Part shown: positions 44,521-52,893 of the stretch, piece after piece
Layout of the letters: each line of letters begins with the position of its first letter
How positions within the stretch are numbered: the first letter of the stretch is position 1
Assembly: GCF_020164435.1 (NCBI RefSeq)
Contig: NZ_JAIUDQ010000002.1
Coordinates: 124,001-188,000 of the forward strand
DNA: 64,000 bases
Direction of reading: 5' to 3'
Source: Phyllobacterium lublinensis
Lineage (GTDB): Bacteria > Pseudomonadota > Alphaproteobacteria > Rhizobiales > Rhizobiaceae
Position numbers and translations under genes: made by a program
The notes under the pieces: model-generated
Databases searched by the model: none
What the model saw: only the letters and a program-made list of their open reading frames with translations
Told to the model about the DNA's origin: nothing

Positions 44521-45260
44521 TGGCAACTGGCGGCTCATCCCCGATCCGCGGCATCCTGTTCGACAAGGATGGCACGCTTGTCGACTTCAACCGCACCTGG
44601 TTCGGCATCACCATGGAGCTGGCGCATCAGGCCGCAAATGGCGACGAAGCGCGGGCACGGACACTGGTGGAGGCGGGTGGTTACGATTGGGAAATGGAGA
44701 AATTCCGCGGCGGGTCTGTCGTCGCCGCCGGAACCATCAATGACATTGTCGACTTGTGGCATCCGGAACTCACCCTCTCGGAAAAGCGTGAACGTATTCG
44801 CGCCTATGACGAGTACGCGGTGCGGGAGGGCTCGCGCCGTGCCGTCGGCATCGAAGGCCTGCGCGAAACGCTCGAAGCACTGGTAGAGCACGGTTATGTG
44901 CTTGGGATCGCCACTAATGATTCGGAGGCAGGGGCACGGGCAACAGCAGAGGCATTGGGCCTGACGGCATTGTTCAAAGTCATCATCGGCTATGATTCCG
45001 TCGCGCGTGCCAAACCGCATGCGGACCAGCTCCATCTCTTTGCCGCCAGAACCGGTCTGGCACCCGATGTGATTGCCATGGTTGGCGATAACGCCCACGA
45101 CCTCGAAATGGCGCATGCGGCCGGCGCTGGACTCGCCATCGGCGTATTGTCGGGCAATAGTACCCTGGACGATCTCGGCCCGCTCAGCGACGCGATCCTG
45201 GGTTCCATCGCCGAGCTTCCGCAATATCTGGAAAAGCGCAGGGCAATGCCCACCCCTTGA
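44520..45260 (+). CDS. HAD-family hydrolase (phosphoglycolate-phosphatase-like)
   Basis: 246 residues. ILFDKDGTLVDFNRTW is motif I, LGIATNDSEAG motif II, the Lys is in ARAKPHADQLHLFA and VIAMVGDNAHDLEMA is motif IV. The cap between motifs I and II is of the small helical type. The start overlaps the deacylase stop by one base (TGATG), so both come from one transcript. The substrate is unknown. Confidence 0.88.
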   Translation: MATGGSSPIRGILFDKDGTLVDFNRTWFGITMELAHQAANGDEARARTLVEAGGYDWEMEKFRGGSVVAAGTINDIVDLWHPELTLSEKRERIRAYDEYAVREGSRRAVGIEGLRETLEALVEHGYVLGIATNDSEAGARATAEALGLTALFKVIIGYDSVARAKPHADQLHLFAARTGLAPDVIAMVGDNAHDLEMAHAAGAGLAIGVLSGNSTLDDLGPLSDAILGSIAELPQYLEKRRAMPTP

Positions 45261-45368
45261 GGGGCTCCTTGCATCTCCCCGATTGCCACGATGACAATGA
45301 TTTGCGTGATTGAAGCTGAGCAGAATGTTATCAATCCGAAATCATCAATGCGTTCGAGCGAGGATCGG

Positions 45369-46358
45369 ATGGACAGCAAGGGTTTTGCCGTTGGGATTAA
45401 TGATGTCGAGGCGGCCGCATCACGGCTGGAGGGTAAGCTTATGCCCACCCGCCTGCTGGAATCGGAAGCGCTGAACGCCAGATACGGCGCTCGCATCCTC
45501 TTCAAGCCTGAATGCCTGCAGCGCACCGGTTCATTCAAGTTCCGCGGCGCCTACAACCGTATCAGCCAGTTCACCGATGAAGAGCGCAAGCGCGGCATCA
45601 TTGCCTATTCTTCGGGTAATCACGCGCAGGGTGTCGCGAGTTCCGCTCGCCTCTTCGGCATCGATGCCGTTATCATCATGCCCGCCGACGCACCGCAGAC
45701 CAAGATCGCAAACACCCGCTCCTATGGCGCCAAAGTTGTCTTGTTTGATCGCTACAAAGAGAGCCGAGAGGCCGTTGCACTACCTTTCGTCGAGGAACGC
45801 GGCATGGTGCTGGTACCGCCCTATGATGATCCCTCGATCATGGCAGGGCAGGGAACAATCGGTCTTGAACTCGTTGCCGAGGCGAGGGATCGCGGCTTGT
45901 CCCTGGACGACGTCTTCGTACCCAGTGGCGGCGGCGGTCTCATCAGCGGCATCTCCGTTGCAGTGAAGGCAGGCTCTCCGCAGACGCGCATCTGGGGCGT
46001 CGAGCCGGAAAACTTCGATGATCTGCGCCGCTCCCTGATTGCAGGTGAGCGTGTCAGCAACGAAGCCGGCCACCGTTCGATTTGCGATGCAATTCTGACT
46101 CCCCAGCCGGGCGAGCTGACCTTCCCGATCAACAAGCGCAATCTTGCCGGAGGTGTTGCCGTATCGGATAGCGCTGTCAGATCCGCCATGCGCGATGCTG
46201 CCAATTATCTGAAGCTGATCGTCGAGCCTGGCGGGTGTGTTGCCCTGGCTGCCCTCGCATCTGGCGAGGTCGATATCAAAGGCAAGACTGTCGCCGTTGT
46301 CCTTTCGGGCGGCAATGTCGACCTCGACGTCTATGGGGGGCTGATCGCGGCGGCCTGA
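45369..46358 (+). CDS. Threonine/serine dehydratase-like PLP enzyme
   Basis: 329 residues of a fold-type II PLP enzyme. The PLP Lys lies in RTGSFKFRGAYN, AYSSGNHAQGVA binds substrate carboxylate, and PSGGGGLISG is the phosphate loop. There is no ACT regulatory domain, so it is the catabolic or racemase-like type (threonine dehydratase, serine racemase or hydroxyaspartate dehydratase). I chose ATG 45369 because AGGA lies 6 bases upstream and the family N-terminus fits; an upstream ATG at 45291 adds an unrelated leader. Confidence 0.88.
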   Translation: MDSKGFAVGINDVEAAASRLEGKLMPTRLLESEALNARYGARILFKPECLQRTGSFKFRGAYNRISQFTDEERKRGIIAYSSGNHAQGVASSARLFGIDAVIIMPADAPQTKIANTRSYGAKVVLFDRYKESREAVALPFVEERGMVLVPPYDDPSIMAGQGTIGLELVAEARDRGLSLDDVFVPSGGGGLISGISVAVKAGSPQTRIWGVEPENFDDLRRSLIAGERVSNEAGHRSICDAILTPQPGELTFPINKRNLAGGVAVSDSAVRSAMRDAANYLKLIVEPGGCVALAALASGEVDIKGKTVAVVLSGGNVDLDVYGGLIAAA

Positions 46359-46407
46359 TCCGCCGGGTGCTTAGACCTTCGTTTAAGATGGCCCGAAATG
46401 CCGCCAA

Positions 46408-46437
46408 TTGTCATCAAACTGTTATCCGGGATGTCAT
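46408..46437 (+). promoter_or_regulatory. Pho box upstream of phoX
   Basis: Three PhoB half-sites follow at about one helical turn: TTGTCAT (46408-46414), CTGTTAT (46419-46425) and ATGTCAT (46431-46437). The first two with spacer CAAA match the Pho box CTGTCAT-N4-CTGTCAT well. The site is 163 bases before the PhoX start. PhoB control of this alkaline phosphatase is therefore likely. Confidence 0.75.
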
Positions 46438-46599
46438 AGTCAGGCAGAACGATTGAGGTATGCTTATTGAACATGTCCGACATGGTGGCTGCGTCCGCCA
46501 TGGATCCGTCCTGCGCCAGCAGGTGCGACGGGATCGGCAGCATTGCCAAGAAGCGTGTCCCCAACCGTCCCCCAGCCAGACAGCCAGAGGTCACATTTG

Positions 46600-48567
46600 A
46601 TGAGCAAAAAAACCGAAATATCCGAGGGTACGCTGCTCGAACTTTACGGCAGCCCTGAGGTCAATCCGTCCGATAACCAAACCATGGGTGAAATCATATC
46701 CCAGCGCTTTTCACGACGCGGCCTGCTCAAGGGTGCGGGTGCTGCTGCGGCCATTGCCGCGACTGTCAGTCCGATGGCGTTGCTGATGGCGGACGAGGCC
46801 CGCGCCGATTCGAAGTCATCCTTCAACTTCAAGGAAGTAGAAGCCGGTGTCGATGACACACACCATGTGGCGGAGGGCTATGATGCGGACGTCCTTCTGC
46901 GTTGGGGCGATCCGCTCTTCCCCGATTCGCCCGCTTTCGACCCCGCAAACCAGACGCCGGAGGCGCAGGCCAAACAGTTCGGCTATAACAATGACTATGT
47001 CGGCTATATTCCGATAGACGGCTCGTCGGAACATGGGCTGCTCGTGGTCAATCATGAATATACCGCTCCGCTTCTGATGTACCCAAAGACCCAGCGCGAA
47101 TCCGCAGACAGTGCCCTGCAGAAGCAGCTCGCCGACATTGAAATGGCTGCCCATGGCGGCACGGTCGTCGAGATCAGGAAAGTCAGCGGCAAATGGCAGG
47201 TGGTCAAGGAAGGCAAGCGCAACCGCCGTATTACCGCCAACACGGAAATGATCGTTTCCGGCCCTGCTGGCGGGAATGAACGGCTCCAGACAATTGCCGA
47301 CCCATCCGGAACCAAGGTCTTGGGAATGATCAACAACTGCTCGGGTGGGGTAACCCCCTGGGGCACCTATGTCTCTGGCGAAGAAAATTTCGGCAACTAT
47401 TTCAAGGGCAAGCTCCCGGTCGGGAGCAAGGAGGCCGGCAACTATGCCCGCGTGGGTCTTAAGGAAAAACCCGACTACAGCTGGGCGAACTTTTATGACC
47501 GTTTCGACGTCTCGAAAGAGCCGAATGAGGCAAACCGCTTCGGCTGGATCGTCGAAATCGACGTCAATGATCCAACCTCGAAGCCGAAAAAGCGCACTGC
47601 GCTCGGCCGCTTCAAGCATGAAGGCGCTTTCGCGACCCTTGCCAAGGATGGTCGCGCCGTCGTCTATCTCGGCGATGATACACAGGGCGAGTATGTCTAC
47701 AAATTTGTCAGCACGGGAAAATACAATCCCGACAACAGGGCGGCCAATCTCGACCTTTTGGATGAGGGCACGCTTTATGTGGCAAGGTTTGAGGCGGATG
47801 GCACGATGGAATGGCGCCCGCTCGTTTTCGGCACGGGTCCCCTAAACGCGACCAATGGGTTCAACAGTCAGGCTGATGTCGTGATCGAGGCGCGGCGTGC
47901 TGGTGACCTGCTCGGCGCCACCAAAATGGACCGGCCGGAGGATATCGAGGCCAACGAGGTCAATGGCAAGGTTTATGTCATGCTTACCAACAACAAGTCG
48001 CTTAAGTCGGATCAAGTCAATCCGGCCAACCCGCGGCCGAACAACAAGTTCGGTCACATCATCGAGATTGCCGAGGAAGGCAAGGACTTCGGCGCAACCA
48101 GGGGCACGTGGGAAATATTGTTGAAGTGCGGCGATCCAAGCATTGCTGACGTCGGTGCGTCTTTCTCCACCGAAACGACCAAGAATGGCTGGTTTGGCAT
48201 GCCGGATAATTGCGCGGTCGATTCCGCTGGCCGGCTCTGGGTTTCGACCGATGGCAACAATCTCGAGGACACAGGTCGTACTGACGGGATTTGGGCTGTA
48301 GAGACGGAAGGGTCTGCCCGGGCAACGTCCAAGCTGTTCCTGCGCGTGCCTGTCGGAGCAGAAATGTGCGGACCGCTGATGCTGCCCAACATGGAAACAA
48401 TGATGGCAGCGGTCCAGCATCCCGGCGATGGCGATTGGATCGACGACACACGCTCGAATACTTTCGAAAACCCGTCAACGCGCTGGCCGGACTTCAAGGA
48501 AGACATGCCGCCGCGTCCCTCGGTTCTCGTCATCACCAAGAAAGGCGGCGGCAAGATCGCTGTTTGA
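46600..48567 (+). CDS. phoX: Tat-exported alkaline phosphatase, PhoX family
   Basis: 655 residues of the PhoX (DUF839) family. A twin-arginine signal lies at SRRGLLKGAGAAAAIAATVS, so the folded, metal-loaded enzyme is exported to the periplasm. The family stretches NDYVGYIPIDGSSEHGLLVV, NNCSGGVTPWGTYVSGEENF and WFGMPDNCAVDSAGRLWV are present. PhoX enzymes are Ca/Fe-dependent phosphomonoesterases induced by phosphate starvation, and a Pho box lies upstream. I chose ATG 46600 (AGAGG upstream); the ATG at 46543 would add a leader before the Tat signal. Confidence 0.93.
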   Translation: MSKKTEISEGTLLELYGSPEVNPSDNQTMGEIISQRFSRRGLLKGAGAAAAIAATVSPMALLMADEARADSKSSFNFKEVEAGVDDTHHVAEGYDADVLLRWGDPLFPDSPAFDPANQTPEAQAKQFGYNNDYVGYIPIDGSSEHGLLVVNHEYTAPLLMYPKTQRESADSALQKQLADIEMAAHGGTVVEIRKVSGKWQVVKEGKRNRRITANTEMIVSGPAGGNERLQTIADPSGTKVLGMINNCSGGVTPWGTYVSGEENFGNYFKGKLPVGSKEAGNYARVGLKEKPDYSWANFYDRFDVSKEPNEANRFGWIVEIDVNDPTSKPKKRTALGRFKHEGAFATLAKDGRAVVYLGDDTQGEYVYKFVSTGKYNPDNRAANLDLLDEGTLYVARFEADGTMEWRPLVFGTGPLNATNGFNSQADVVIEARRAGDLLGATKMDRPEDIEANEVNGKVYVMLTNNKSLKSDQVNPANPRPNNKFGHIIEIAEEGKDFGATRGTWEILLKCGDPSIADVGASFSTETTKNGWFGMPDNCAVDSAGRLWVSTDGNNLEDTGRTDGIWAVETEGSARATSKLFLRVPVGAEMCGPLMLPNMETMMAAVQHPGDGDWIDDTRSNTFENPSTRWPDFKEDMPPRPSVLVITKKGGGKIAV

Positions 48568-48672
48568 ACCTGCCTGACAGGAGCCTTTCGGGGCAGAGCC
48601 GCCGCGGTCCACGCGCAGCATGATAGCTAATGCAACGACGGTGCCAAGTGCACTGCAGCATAGCATGTCGGT

Positions 48673-49239
48673 TTAAGAGGCACTGTCCTCCCAGCCGAAC
48701 GCCGGTTCTGCGAGCAGGCGGGCGTGGTTGCGCACGTCGGTTGGCCAGACCTCTGTCAAGTCGGTGAAGCGCTGCACGTTGCCCGCATAGAGCGCCCTTG
48801 CGGCCTCTTCATAGCTCGGCTGGTTGCCAGCCATCACCATCATGAAGCGGTCGGCTGCCTCCTGCGCCTGCCGCCGCTTCTCGCGTTCGCCGCCGGCGTT
48901 ACGTGCCGCATCGACGAGCTTGCGTAACGTAACGGATGCGCCGCCGGGCTGCGCGTTCAGCCAGTCCCATTGCCGCGGAAGCAGCGTTATCTCACGGGCC
49001 GTAACGCCGAGCTTCGGCCGCCCCGGCTTGCGTGGGGCCGTCTCAAGCCGCGCGCGGATCTCCGCATCGCTGCCGCGCAGGTCGAACTCCACCTGCCTTG
49101 CGGTGGCGTCATCAAAGACAAGCACCGTATCCCCGGTGTCCGCTGCCCGCTTCAATGCCAGCGCCACCTCAAGGCGCGTTCCGCTCGCAATCCGCCGCAT
49201 GCCTTGAAAGGCCGTGCATGTCTGTTCTGTCGTTTCCAT
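48673..49239 (-). CDS. DUF2239 family protein, possible DNA-binding regulator
   Basis: 188 residues. TCTAFQGMRRIASGTRLEVALAL and the central PRKPGRPKLGVTAREITLLPR identify DUF2239. The middle piece contains GRPKLG, an AT-hook-like basic turn, followed by a helix-rich region (WDWLNAQPGGASVTLRKLVD), which looks like a DNA-binding unit. Two TACCCGGGTA palindromes lie just upstream of the start, so self-regulation is possible. The function is not established. It is divergent from lepA. Confidence 0.86.
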   Translation of the reverse strand: METTEQTCTAFQGMRRIASGTRLEVALALKRAADTGDTVLVFDDATARQVEFDLRGSDAEIRARLETAPRKPGRPKLGVTAREITLLPRQWDWLNAQPGGASVTLRKLVDAARNAGGEREKRRQAQEAADRFMMVMAGNQPSYEEAARALYAGNVQRFTDLTEVWPTDVRNHARLLAEPAFGWEDSAS

Positions 49240-49248
49240 CGGGTCACG

Positions 49249-49288
49249 TTTTACCCGGGTAAAATAATTTCGTCAATCTACCCGGGTA
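49249..49288. promoter_or_regulatory. Twin TACCCGGGTA palindromes between DUF2239 and lepA
   Basis: The first site, TTTTACCCGGGTAAAA (49249-49264), is a perfect 16-base palindrome. The second (core TACCCGGGTA, 49279-49288) is 27 bases on, with A3 on one side. They start 10 bases upstream of the DUF2239 ATG at 49239 and lie 77 bases before lepA. A protein binding both would block the DUF2239 promoter. Confidence 0.7.
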
Positions 49289-49364
49289 AAACTATTTGCG
49301 TCCTTCTCCCGCACCGCACACGCCCGCCCTTCCAAATCGGTCCGAAATGCTCTATGTGGCGCGC

Positions 49365-51173
49365 ATGAGCACGCCATTAGACCACATCCGCAATTTCTCC
49401 ATTGTCGCCCATATCGACCATGGCAAATCCACCCTTGCCGACCGCCTCATCCAATCGACGGGCGGGCTGGAGCAGCGCGACATGAAGGAGCAGGTGCTCG
49501 ACTCGATGGATATCGAGCGTGAGCGCGGCATCACCATCAAGGCGCAGACTGTCCGGCTCAACTACCGCGCCAAGAACGGCGAGGACTATGTCCTCAACCT
49601 GATCGACACGCCCGGCCATGTCGACTTCGCCTATGAGGTGTCACGCTCGCTGTCCGCCTGCGAAGGCTCGCTGCTGGTCGTCGATGCCTCGCAGGGCGTC
49701 GAGGCGCAGACGCTCGCCAATGTATACCAGGCCATCGACAACAATCACGAGATCGTCGTCGTCCTCAACAAGGTCGACCTTCCCGCCGCCGAGCCGGAGC
49801 GTATCCGCGAGCAGGTCGAGGAGGTCATCGGCATCGATGCCAGCCAGGCCGTGCTCATCTCGGCCAAGACCGGCCTCGGCATTCCGGATGTGCTCGAAGC
49901 CATCGTCAACCAGCTGCCGCCGCCGCGCGAAGGCGATCGCAACAAGCCGCTCAAGGCGATGCTGGTCGACAGCTGGTACGACGCCTATCTCGGCGTCATC
50001 GTGCTGGTGCGCATCATCGACGGCGTACTGAAAAAGGGCCAGACCATCCGCATGATGGGCACCGATGCGAAATATCCGGTCGAGCGCACCGGCGTGTTCA
50101 CGCCGAAGATGCTCGCCGTCGATGAGCTCGGCCCCGGCGAATTCGGCTTTATCACCGCCTCGATCAAGGAAGTCGCCGATACGCGCGTCGGCGATACCAT
50201 CACCGAGGACAAGCGCCCGACTGCGACCGCCCTTACGGGCTTCAAGCCGGCGCAGCCCGTCGTCTTCTGCGGCCTCTTTCCGGTCGATGCGGCGGACTTC
50301 GAGGATCTGCGTGCCGCCATGGGCCGCCTGCGCCTCAACGATGCCTCCTTCTCCTTCGAGATGGAAAGCTCCGCCGCGCTCGGCTTCGGCTTCCGCTGCG
50401 GCTTCCTCGGGCTCCTGCATCTCGAGATCATCCAGGAGCGGCTGGAGCGCGAGTTCAACCTCGATCTCATCGCCACCGCGCCGAGCGTCGTCTACAAGCT
50501 CAACATGACCGACGGCACCCAGCGCGAGCTGCACAATCCCGCCGACATGCCGGAAGTGATGAAGGTTGCCACCATCGAGGAGCCGTGGATCCGCGCGACG
50601 ATCCTCACCCCGGACGATTATCTCGGCTCGATCCTGAAGCTCTGCCAGGATCGCCGCGGCATCCAGATCGATCTCAACTATGTCGGCAAGCGCGCCATGG
50701 TCACCTATGACCTGCCGCTCAACGAGGTGGTGTTCGATTTCTACGACCGGCTGAAATCCATCTCCAAGGGCTATGCCTCCTTCGACTATCACCTTTCGGA
50801 CTATCGCGAGGGCAACCTCGTCAAGATGTCGGTGCTGGTCAATGGCGAGCCGGTGGATGCATTGTCGATGATGGTGCACCGCGCCGCCGCCGAAAAGCGT
50901 GGCCGCGACCTGTGCGAAAAGCTGAAGGACCTCATCCCCAAGCACATGTTCAAGATCCCGATCCAGGCGGCCATCGGCGGCACGGTCATCGCGCGCGAGA
51001 CCATCTCGGCGCTGCGCAAGGATGTGACGGCCAAGTGCTATGGCGGCGACGTCTCGCGCAAGCGCAAGCTTCTGGAAAAGCAGAAGGAAGGCAAGAAGCG
51101 CATGCGCCAGTTCGGCAAGGTGGAGATTCCGCAGGAAGCCTTCATCCAGGCGCTGAAAATGAGCGACAATTGA
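49365..51173 (+). CDS. lepA: Elongation factor 4 (LepA)
   Basis: 602 residues, standard LepA length. GTPase motifs are [17 protein letters not shown] and [22 protein letters not shown] is switch I. The LepA-specific C-terminal domain is present ([20 protein letters not shown], then [17 protein letters not shown]). LepA is a ribosome-associated GTPase. The start is ATG 49365; the upstream in-frame region back to 49296 includes the intergenic palindromes. The coding sequence looks more G+C-rich at third positions than neighbours, which may only be codon preference. Confidence 0.97.
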   Translation: MSTPLDHIRNFSIVAHIDHGKSTLADRLIQSTGGLEQRDMKEQVLDSMDIERERGITIKAQTVRLNYRAKNGEDYVLNLIDTPGHVDFAYEVSRSLSACEGSLLVVDASQGVEAQTLANVYQAIDNNHEIVVVLNKVDLPAAEPERIREQVEEVIGIDASQAVLISAKTGLGIPDVLEAIVNQLPPPREGDRNKPLKAMLVDSWYDAYLGVIVLVRIIDGVLKKGQTIRMMGTDAKYPVERTGVFTPKMLAVDELGPGEFGFITASIKEVADTRVGDTITEDKRPTATALTGFKPAQPVVFCGLFPVDAADFEDLRAAMGRLRLNDASFSFEMESSAALGFGFRCGFLGLLHLEIIQERLEREFNLDLIATAPSVVYKLNMTDGTQRELHNPADMPEVMKVATIEEPWIRATILTPDDYLGSILKLCQDRRGIQIDLNYVGKRAMVTYDLPLNEVVFDFYDRLKSISKGYASFDYHLSDYREGNLVKMSVLVNGEPVDALSMMVHRAAAEKRGRDLCEKLKDLIPKHMFKIPIQAAIGGTVIARETISALRKDVTAKCYGGDVSRKRKLLEKQKEGKKRMRQFGKVEIPQEAFIQALKMSDN

Positions 51174-51240
51174 GGGCTGAAACGCCAGTGAAGCGACGGG
51201 GAGGGGCATTTCCTGCTGACCGCAGTGCGCACCCAAGCCC

Positions 51241-51294
51241 TTCCAAAGACCCCTCCCAACTGCTTCGCAGTCTCCCTCCCCACAAGGGGGAGGG
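51241..51294. repeat. C-rich/G-rich intergenic palindromic repeat
   Basis: Behind lepA, the stretch has CCCCTCCC, AACTGCTTCGCAGT and then TCCCTCCCC-ACA-AGGGGGAGGG, which forms two hairpins (51259-51272 and about 51274-51294). This layout matches a dispersed intergenic repeat commonly seen in Rhizobiales genomes, from memory. It could act as a terminator for lepA. Confidence 0.5.
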
Positions 51295-51370
51295 CGAGAA
51301 CCCGTTGAAACCCCCACGTTCCCACACTTGTAACCTTAAGCGTCTTCCATCCAGGTTTCTTGTCGGCGGC

Positions 51371-51529
51371 ATGATCGCGTTCAGCCTGGCGCTCGCCGGC
51401 TGCACCTCAACCCGGCCACGCACCCCGCCCGCAGCCGTTTCCGCCGCGCAGGGCGACGACCAGCCCGAGCCGCTTGATCCAGGCATCAAGCCGCTGACCG
51501 TGGAACAGGAAGAGCAGGTTGGGGGGTAA
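51371..51529 (+). CDS. Small lipoprotein
   Basis: 52 residues starting MIAFSLALAGC, with lipobox LAGC and the lipidated Cys at residue 11. The mature part of about 41 residues is Pro-rich, then acidic (QGDDQPEPLDPGIKPLTVEQE). The in-frame region before ATG 51371 encodes more basic residues (KRLPSRFLVGG) that would fit a longer signal peptide, but no start codon lies there. Unknown function; small Rhizobiales lipoproteins of this kind are common. Confidence 0.55.
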   Translation: MIAFSLALAGCTSTRPRTPPAAVSAAQGDDQPEPLDPGIKPLTVEQEEQVGG

Positions 51530-51752
51530 TGTTGCCAAGCCGACTCCAGCAGAATTCTGGTCGGCCTGGTCTCAACGGAGCCCCTTGCAACTCCTAGCTT
51601 GGCCAGTATAAACGCGTCGGTTGCCGCCGATTGCCATGAGCAATAGCGCCAGGCATCGCAGGGCATACCTCCCATGCAGATATTGCACTGCACAATCCCC
51701 ATTCGTGCACTTACCTTATGGCTGTTGAAACATATCCCCAAGGGAAACGGCC

Positions 51753-51917
51753 ATGAGCTTTCTGATTGATTTCGCCACACGCAGCCGCCGTAGGAATGAC
51801 AGCGCCTATCGCGAGGCCTATGCCATGCTGCAGGGCATGAGCGCTGCCGATCGCGCCGATATCGGCATCAAGCAGGCGGATTTTGCTCGCATTGCACGCG
51901 AGATGTCGCGCCGCTGA
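51753..51917 (+). CDS. DUF1127-like small protein
   Basis: 54 residues. The basic N-terminal part (MSFLIDFATRSRRRNDSAYR) is followed by a helix (LQGMSAADRADIGIKQADFA) and a C-terminal REMSRR. The order of the short Arg-rich start and the L-x-D-I-G-x-x-x-x-D helix resembles DUF1127 proteins, some of which bind RNA or affect phosphate and carbon metabolism in Agrobacterium. A ribosome site (AAGGG) lies upstream of ATG 51753. A 3' part of this gene is duplicated in damaged form at 52253. Confidence 0.68.
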   Translation: MSFLIDFATRSRRRNDSAYREAYAMLQGMSAADRADIGIKQADFARIAREMSRR

Positions 51918-51990
51918 GGTGTGCGTGCTCTTATGAGGTGCGGCGCTCCGAGATTCGTCGACCTCCCCACGATGAAGAGCTCGCACCTTT

Positions 51991-52182
51991 CCGTCATCCT
52001 CGGGCTTGACCCGAGGACCCACTGCAACGGAACACCATCAGTTGCTGCAAAATAAAACGAGATCCAGCTAGCCGCAGGTCTGCGTAGCGCACCATTGGGA
52101 CGCTGTTCTCTGGAATGCGTTGTCAGGCTGCAAACTCGTACTCCCTTGCCGTGGGTCCTCGGGTTTTGCCCGAGGATGACGG
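51991..52182. repeat. MITE-like element with inverted TCCTCGGG palindromes at its ends
   Basis: The end units 51991-52024 and 52151-52182 are near-complementary (each holds TCCTCGGG-N5-CCCGAGGA and shares CCGTCATCCTCGGG at its outer side). They face each other around 126 bases of unremarkable sequence. A third copy is at 53121-53174. The same palindromes are dispersed in many alphaproteobacterial intergenic regions, from memory. Confidence 0.65.
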
Positions 52183-52252
52183 AGAGGGAGGTGATCTGCG
52201 ATGATCGGATCGAAATGGATGCGCTCCGATATGAAGGAGAGGGCATGAGCGC

Positions 52253-52351
52253 GCCGATATCGGCATCAAGCAGGCGGATTTCGCCCGGAAGATCGATCTG
52301 ACTGAAAGTATCAATCCGGGTTGGAACGACCTCTATCCGTCGCTCTGCTGA
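52253..52351 (+). pseudogene. Damaged partial copy of the DUF1127-like gene
   Basis: A 31-base stretch (52251-52281) is identical to 51854-51884 of the DUF1127-like gene, and the preceding gggcatgagc is also shared. A 10-base deletion between them puts the copy out of frame with its ATG. The following sequence (KIDLTESINPGWNDLYPSLC to the TGA at 52351) differs from the source gene. The 5' half is missing. The copy lies beyond the MITE-like element and overlaps the 3' end of the minus-strand gene. Confidence 0.75.
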
Positions 52352-52814
52352 ACTCCATGATCCAGTTGGTCTCCCAGGTTTCGCCGCCATCCCTGGAAAA
52401 GGCCTGCGCCCAAATCGGCGTTTCGGGCGAGGGGGTCCACAGGAAGCGCACGCGCACCGGCAGACCGTCATCCGTGTCGTCGCCGTGGAAAATCCCCTTG
52501 CCATTGTCGAAATGGCCAATGACAGGCGGAAACATGACATTGGCGCGGCTGTCGGCCCAGTGCAGCGCCCATGAACCGTCGCGCGGGTTGAAAAGGCGCA
52601 CCGTCAGCCCGGCAAAGCCCTTGGCGGGAATGGCCATCTCGTCGATATTCCCCGTGCCTTCGAGGATCTTGCGCACGCTCGACGTTGCCGGAAAGATGTC
52701 CCATTCGTCGGAGCCCTTGAAACGCTCCTTTAACCGCAGATTGCGGATATTCCATTCACCGATGAGGAAATCGAAATCCGCCGCGCTGCCAAGTGTCTCG
52801 ATAACCGTGTCCAT
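52311..52814 (-). CDS. Lipocalin-like (DUF1579-type) protein of unknown function
   Basis: 167 residues. FDFLIGEWNIRNLRLKERF near the start and the repeated beta-rich pattern (GLTVRLFNPRDGSWALHWAD, then GIFHGDDTDDG) suggest a calycin-like barrel such as DUF1579 or a related family. No signal peptide, so cytoplasmic. I chose ATG 52814 because GGAGGACAGGCG precedes it; ATG 52859 has none. Its 3' end overlaps the damaged DUF1127 copy on the other strand. A strong inverted repeat lies 54 bases upstream, but no regulator gene is next to it. Confidence 0.65.
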   Translation of the reverse strand: MDTVIETLGSAADFDFLIGEWNIRNLRLKERFKGSDEWDIFPATSSVRKILEGTGNIDEMAIPAKGFAGLTVRLFNPRDGSWALHWADSRANVMFPPVIGHFDNGKGIFHGDDTDDGLPVRVRFLWTPSPETPIWAQAFSRDGGETWETNWIMEFSRATDRGRSNPD

Positions 52815-52867
52815 CGCCTGTCCTCCACACGCCGTTCCTATGCGTTTCGCTGGGAACATAGCGCAGT

Positions 52868-52893
52868 CCTCCTGACAACCTACTGTCAGGAGG
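52868..52893. promoter_or_regulatory. Perfect 10-bp inverted repeat upstream of the lipocalin-like gene
   Basis: CCTCCTGACA (52868-52877) and TGTCAGGAGG (52884-52893) are exact complements with a 6-base spacer. A TGACA-N6-TGTCA core is typical of dimeric repressor sites. No regulator gene adjoins it, so the cognate protein is elsewhere or lost. Confidence 0.6.

Noticed and set aside
41803-44538. Very long minus-strand open frame across pgi and the deacylase gene
   Set aside because: It spans two clear plus-strand genes and reflects their codon bias; the translation has no recognisable domain.
46331-46594. Minus-strand open frame overlapping the phoX promoter
   Set aside because: It is the reverse of the Pho box and leader region, has no family likeness, and lies across the phoX start.
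49641-51317. Long minus-strand open frame across lepA
   Set aside because: A mirror of the G+C-rich lepA codons with no domain of its own.
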